A stretch of DNA of 15,288 bases from an uncultured Bacteroides sp. (GTDB lineage Bacteria > Bacteroidota > Bacteroidia > Bacteroidales > Bacteroidaceae), in the NCBI GenBank assembly GCA_934716785.1, contig CAKUYM010000071.1:1-15288 (forward strand), read 5' to 3'. Both the position numbers and the translations under genes were made by a program. How positions within the stretch are numbered: the stretch's first letter is position 1; each line of letters opens with the position of its first letter. The notes beneath the pieces are model-generated. The model ran no database searches and was not told where the DNA came from. It saw only the letters and a program-made list of their open reading frames with translations. Shown here piece by piece: positions 12,944-15,288 of the stretch.

Positions 12944-14362
12944 TTATCGAAGTTCCAATAATACTACATTCTCCACATGATGGGTATGAGGGAACATGTC
13001 TACCGGTTGCACGGCTTTTACTTTGTATTTGCCATCGAGCAATTGCAGGTCGCGCGCCTGGGTAGCGGGATTGCAGCTTACATAAACAATGCGTTTGGGC
13101 TCGGCAAACAAAATGACATCGACCACATCTTGGTGCATGCCCGCGCGAGGAGGGTCTGTAATGATGACATCCGGACGCCCGTGCTGATTGATGAAATCCT
13201 GCGTCAGTATATCTTTCATGTCACCGGCATAGAACAAGGTATTTTTGATATCATTGATTTCAGCATTGACTTTGGCGTCCTCGATGGCTTCCGGCACATA
13301 CTCGATACCGATTACTTGGCGTGCCTGACGCGATACGAAATTGGCAATCGTGCCGGTTCCCGTATAGAGGTCATACACCAGTTCGTTTCCGGTCAGCCCA
13401 GCAAAGTTGCGGGCTATCTTATACAGATTGTATGCTTGTTCCGAATTTGTCTGATAGAAAGATTTGGGACCCACCTTGAAGCGTAGTCCTTCCATTTCTT
13501 CGAAGATGTGATCTTTACCTTTGAATACGTGCACATCCAAATCATTGATGGTGTCGTTGCACTTATTATTAATAATGTATAGCAGAGAAGTGATTTCGGG
13601 AAAAGAATCGGCAACGAACTGAAGCAGTTGCTTGAACAATTCCATCTCGTGGTCTTCTGTAATCTTGCAAATCACGATAACCATCAGCTCGCCTGTCGAG
13701 GAGGTACGGACAATCATGTTTCGCAGCATGCCTTCCTGCGTGCGCAGATTGATAAACGAATAATTGTGTTCGTAGGCATAGTCGCGTATCGCGTTGCGGA
13801 TGCGATTGGATATATCATCCTGCAACCAGCATTTCTCGATGGCCAATACCTTGTCGAACGCTCCCGGAATATGGAAGCCTACAGCATTCATTTGGTCATA
13901 TTTCACGTCCTGACCGACCTCCTCATTGGTCAGCCAACGTTTATTGGAGAATGTGAACTCCAGTTTGTTTCTGTACCATTCAGTTTTTGCCGAACCAAGA
14001 ATCGGTGATATTTCGGGCAGTTCGATCTTTCCGATACGCCTCAAATTGTCTTCCACTTGTTTCTGCTTATATCTGATTTGTTCCGAATAAGGAAGCACTT
14101 GCCATTTGCAACCGCCGCATACGCCATAGTGCTGGCAGAAAGGAACGGCACGATTGGGTGACAGTTCATGAAACTTCACTGCCTCCGCTTCGGCATATTT
14201 ATTCTTTTTACGCTTGATCTGAAGGTCTACGACATCACCCGGCACTACATAGGGAACAAAAATCACCAGGTCATTAACTTTTGCGATGGCTTTTCCTTCG
14301 GCAGCCACATTCATGATTGTTACCTTCTCCAGTAGGGGAAGCTCTTTTTTCTTTCTTGCCAC
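12944..14362 (-). CDS. rlmD: 23S rRNA (uracil-5-)-methyltransferase, RlmD/TrmA family
   Basis: A 472-residue SAM-dependent enzyme making 5-methyluridine in RNA. An N-terminal TRAM domain (about 8-68) binds RNA. C76, C82, C85 (FCQHYGVCGGCKW) and C178 (EKCWLQ) are the RumA-type ligands of a 4Fe-4S cluster. The methyltransferase domain has the SAM loop YDLYTGTGTIANF, the DPPRAGM motif and the catalytic nucleophile C430 in YVSCNPATQARDL. These features fit RlmD (U1939 in E. coli numbering), though RlmC-like or dual specificity cannot be excluded. The start is GTG at 14362. An in-frame stop lies five codons upstream and no ATG is available. The -7 box at 14390-14397 leaves a leader of about 20 bases with no clear Shine-Dalgarno. 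The RluA-family gene follows after 22 bases. Confidence 0.92.
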   Translation of the reverse strand: MARKKKELPLLEKVTIMNVAAEGKAIAKVNDLVIFVPYVVPGDVVDLQIKRKKNKYAEAEAVKFHELSPNRAVPFCQHYGVCGGCKWQVLPYSEQIRYKQKQVEDNLRRIGKIELPEISPILGSAKTEWYRNKLEFTFSNKRWLTNEEVGQDVKYDQMNAVGFHIPGAFDKVLAIEKCWLQDDISNRIRNAIRDYAYEHNYSFINLRTQEGMLRNMIVRTSSTGELMVIVICKITEDHEMELFKQLLQFVADSFPEITSLLYIINNKCNDTINDLDVHVFKGKDHIFEEMEGLRFKVGPKSFYQTNSEQAYNLYKIARNFAGLTGNELVYDLYTGTGTIANFVSRQARQVIGIEYVPEAIEDAKVNAEINDIKNTLFYAGDMKDILTQDFINQHGRPDVIITDPPRAGMHQDVVDVILFAEPKRIVYVSCNPATQARDLQLLDGKYKVKAVQPVDMFPHTHHVENVVLLELR

Positions 14363-14389
14363 TTTTACACCAGTCTAATAATTACTTTG

Positions 14390-14397
14390 CAAAAGTA
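14390..14397 (-). promoter_or_regulatory. rlmD-rluA operon promoter, -7 box TACTTTTG
   Basis: An exact TAnnTTTG match on the minus strand, 27 bases before the GTG at 14362. It is part of a small dyad (TACTTTTGCAAAGTA) centred near 14390. Confidence 0.6.
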
Positions 14398-14497
14398 GGT
14401 ATTTTTTTTGGAAAACTTCCGTGTCTGTAGAAATAATCCAAATTGTAAAGTCGAAATTGCATTTTAATGGAAAGTTTTTTATCAAAAAGTTTTCAGG

Positions 14498-14525
14498 TTT
14501 GCGAAATATCCTTAGATTTGCGAAA
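14498..14525. promoter_or_regulatory. Duplicated TTTGCGAAA at the ppdK promoter
   Basis: Copies at 14498-14506 and 14517-14525 are exactly 19 bases apart, and the second overlaps the end of the -7 box and the expected transcription start. Each is a near-palindrome (TTT-GCG-AAA). They may be operator half-sites controlling ppdK. Confidence 0.35.
14513..14520 (+). promoter_or_regulatory. ppdK promoter, -7 box TAGATTTG
   Basis: An exact TAnnTTTG match 41 bases before the ATG at 14562, implying a leader of about 35 bases. Confidence 0.6.
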
Positions 14526-14561
14526 AGAAAGACATCATAATGTAACTTTAAACACAATATT

Positions 14562-15288
14562 ATGGATAAAAAAAGAGTTTATACCTTTGGTAATGGTCAG
14601 GCAGAAGGAAAAGCTGACATGAAGAATTTGTTAGGGGGTAAAGGTGCCAACCTTGCCGAGATGAATTTAATTGGAATTCCAGTTCCTCCCGGATTCACTA
14701 TAACTACAGATGTTTGTTCGGAATACAACACGTTAGGACGCGACAAAGTCGTTGAGTTGCTGAAAGATGACGTTGTTAAAGCCATCTCTAATGTAGAGGG
14801 TTTGATGAAATCTAAATTCGGTGACATTGAAAACCCTTTGTTGGTATCTGTACGTTCCGGTGCCCGCGCATCCATGCCGGGTATGATGGATACGATTCTG
14901 AACCTCGGTTTGAACGATGAAGTGGTGGAAGGCATTATCCGCAAGACCGGTAACGCACGCTTTGCATGGGATTCTTATCGTCGTTTTGTACAAATGTATG
15001 GTGATGTAGTTTTAGGAATGAAGCCTACTAATAAGGATGATATCGACCCGTTCGAAGCAATCATCGAAGAGGTGAAAGAAGCAAAAGGTGTGAAACTCGA
15101 CAACGAGTTGGAAGTGGAAGACTTGAAAGAACTCGTGAAGAAATTCAAGGCTGCCGTGAAAGAACGGACAGGAAGAGACTTCCCGACTTGTGCATACGAA
15201 CAGCTTTGGGGAGCCATCTGCGCCGTATTCGATTCATGGATGAACGAACGTGCCATACTTTACCGTAAGATGGAAAGTATTCCTGACG
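14562..15288 (+). CDS. ppdK: Pyruvate, phosphate dikinase, N-terminal part (runs off the window)
   Basis: The first 242 codons of an enzyme normally about 900 residues long, still open at the window edge. PPDK interconverts pyruvate, ATP and phosphate with PEP, AMP and pyrophosphate in the cytosol. In Bacteroides it links PEP and pyruvate pools in glycolysis and gluconeogenesis. The visible part is the ATP-grasp nucleotide-binding domain: VYTFGNGQAEGKADMKNLLGG, the GKGANLAEMN loop, GIPVPPGFTITTD, then the ATP-binding SVRSGARASMPGMMDTILNLG and FAWDSYRRFVQMYGDVVLG. These distinguish it from PEP synthase. The ATG at 14562 is the family's usual start (MDKKRVYTFG). Its promoter and a duplicated TTTGCGAAA lie just upstream, and the gene is divergent from rlmD. 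Confidence 0.96.
   Translation, partial: MDKKRVYTFGNGQAEGKADMKNLLGGKGANLAEMNLIGIPVPPGFTITTDVCSEYNTLGRDKVVELLKDDVVKAISNVEGLMKSKFGDIENPLLVSVRSGARASMPGMMDTILNLGLNDEVVEGIIRKTGNARFAWDSYRRFVQMYGDVVLGMKPTNKDDIDPFEAIIEEVKEAKGVKLDNELEVEDLKELVKKFKAAVKERTGRDFPTCAYEQLWGAICAVFDSWMNERAILYRKMESIPD

Noticed and set aside
12977..13486. 169-codon open frame antisense to rlmD
   Set aside because: Opposite-strand shadow of the methyltransferase domain.

Overview
The window looks like a chromosomal segment of a Bacteroides-type gut bacterium. Three things point there: many start-proximal -7 boxes fit the Bacteroides consensus TAnnTTTG rather than a sigma70 TATAAT box; gene starts often lack a strong Shine-Dalgarno; and the gene families are typical of the genus (class III Fic, B12/radical SAM with a DUF4080-type tail, a lipoprotein with an acidic run after the lipobox Cys, PPDK, NhaA, a 66-aa winged-helix protein). 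No rRNA, tRNA, CRISPR array, transposase or integrase is visible.

Layout. 1-2290, rightward: the tail of a YebC/PmpR-like gene, a small cysteine-rich TSCPD protein, the Nramp metal transporter mntH, and a C_GCAxxG_C_C redox-type protein. 2341-2716: a 66-aa winged-helix protein with its own promoter and a strong terminator. 2732-4616: lepA (EF-4) with promoter and terminator. 4761-6080: nhaA. 6304-8428, leftward: a map-rmuC operon with a one-base stop/start overlap. 8429-9237: about 800 bp with no gene, mostly filled by a highly structured 660-bp non-coding element. 9238-9597: a truncated fic gene, leftward. 9695-11338: a B12-binding radical SAM protein, leftward, divergent from a small lipoprotein (11452-11850). 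12001-14397, leftward: an RNA-modification operon, rlmD-like methyltransferase then an RluA-family pseudouridine synthase. 14513-end: promoter and first ~240 codons of pyruvate phosphate dikinase (ppdK).

Most genes are conserved housekeeping genes for translation (lepA, map, rluA, rlmD), ion and metal homeostasis (mntH, nhaA), DNA metabolism (rmuC) and central carbon metabolism (ppdK). I see no defence or biosynthetic cluster.

The most unusual part is the non-coding element at 8560-9219. It has ~131-bp imperfect inverted repeats rich in GTGACAG/CTGTCAC motifs. Between them lie seven 14-bp dyad units of the type GRAAC-N4-GTTYC on an almost exact 22-bp pitch, and a 23-bp direct repeat. It sits 18 bp from the end of the broken fic gene. 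A second theme is a pair of related ~70-80-bp palindromic elements lying 22-45 bp downstream of the stop codons of the TSCPD gene and nhaA.
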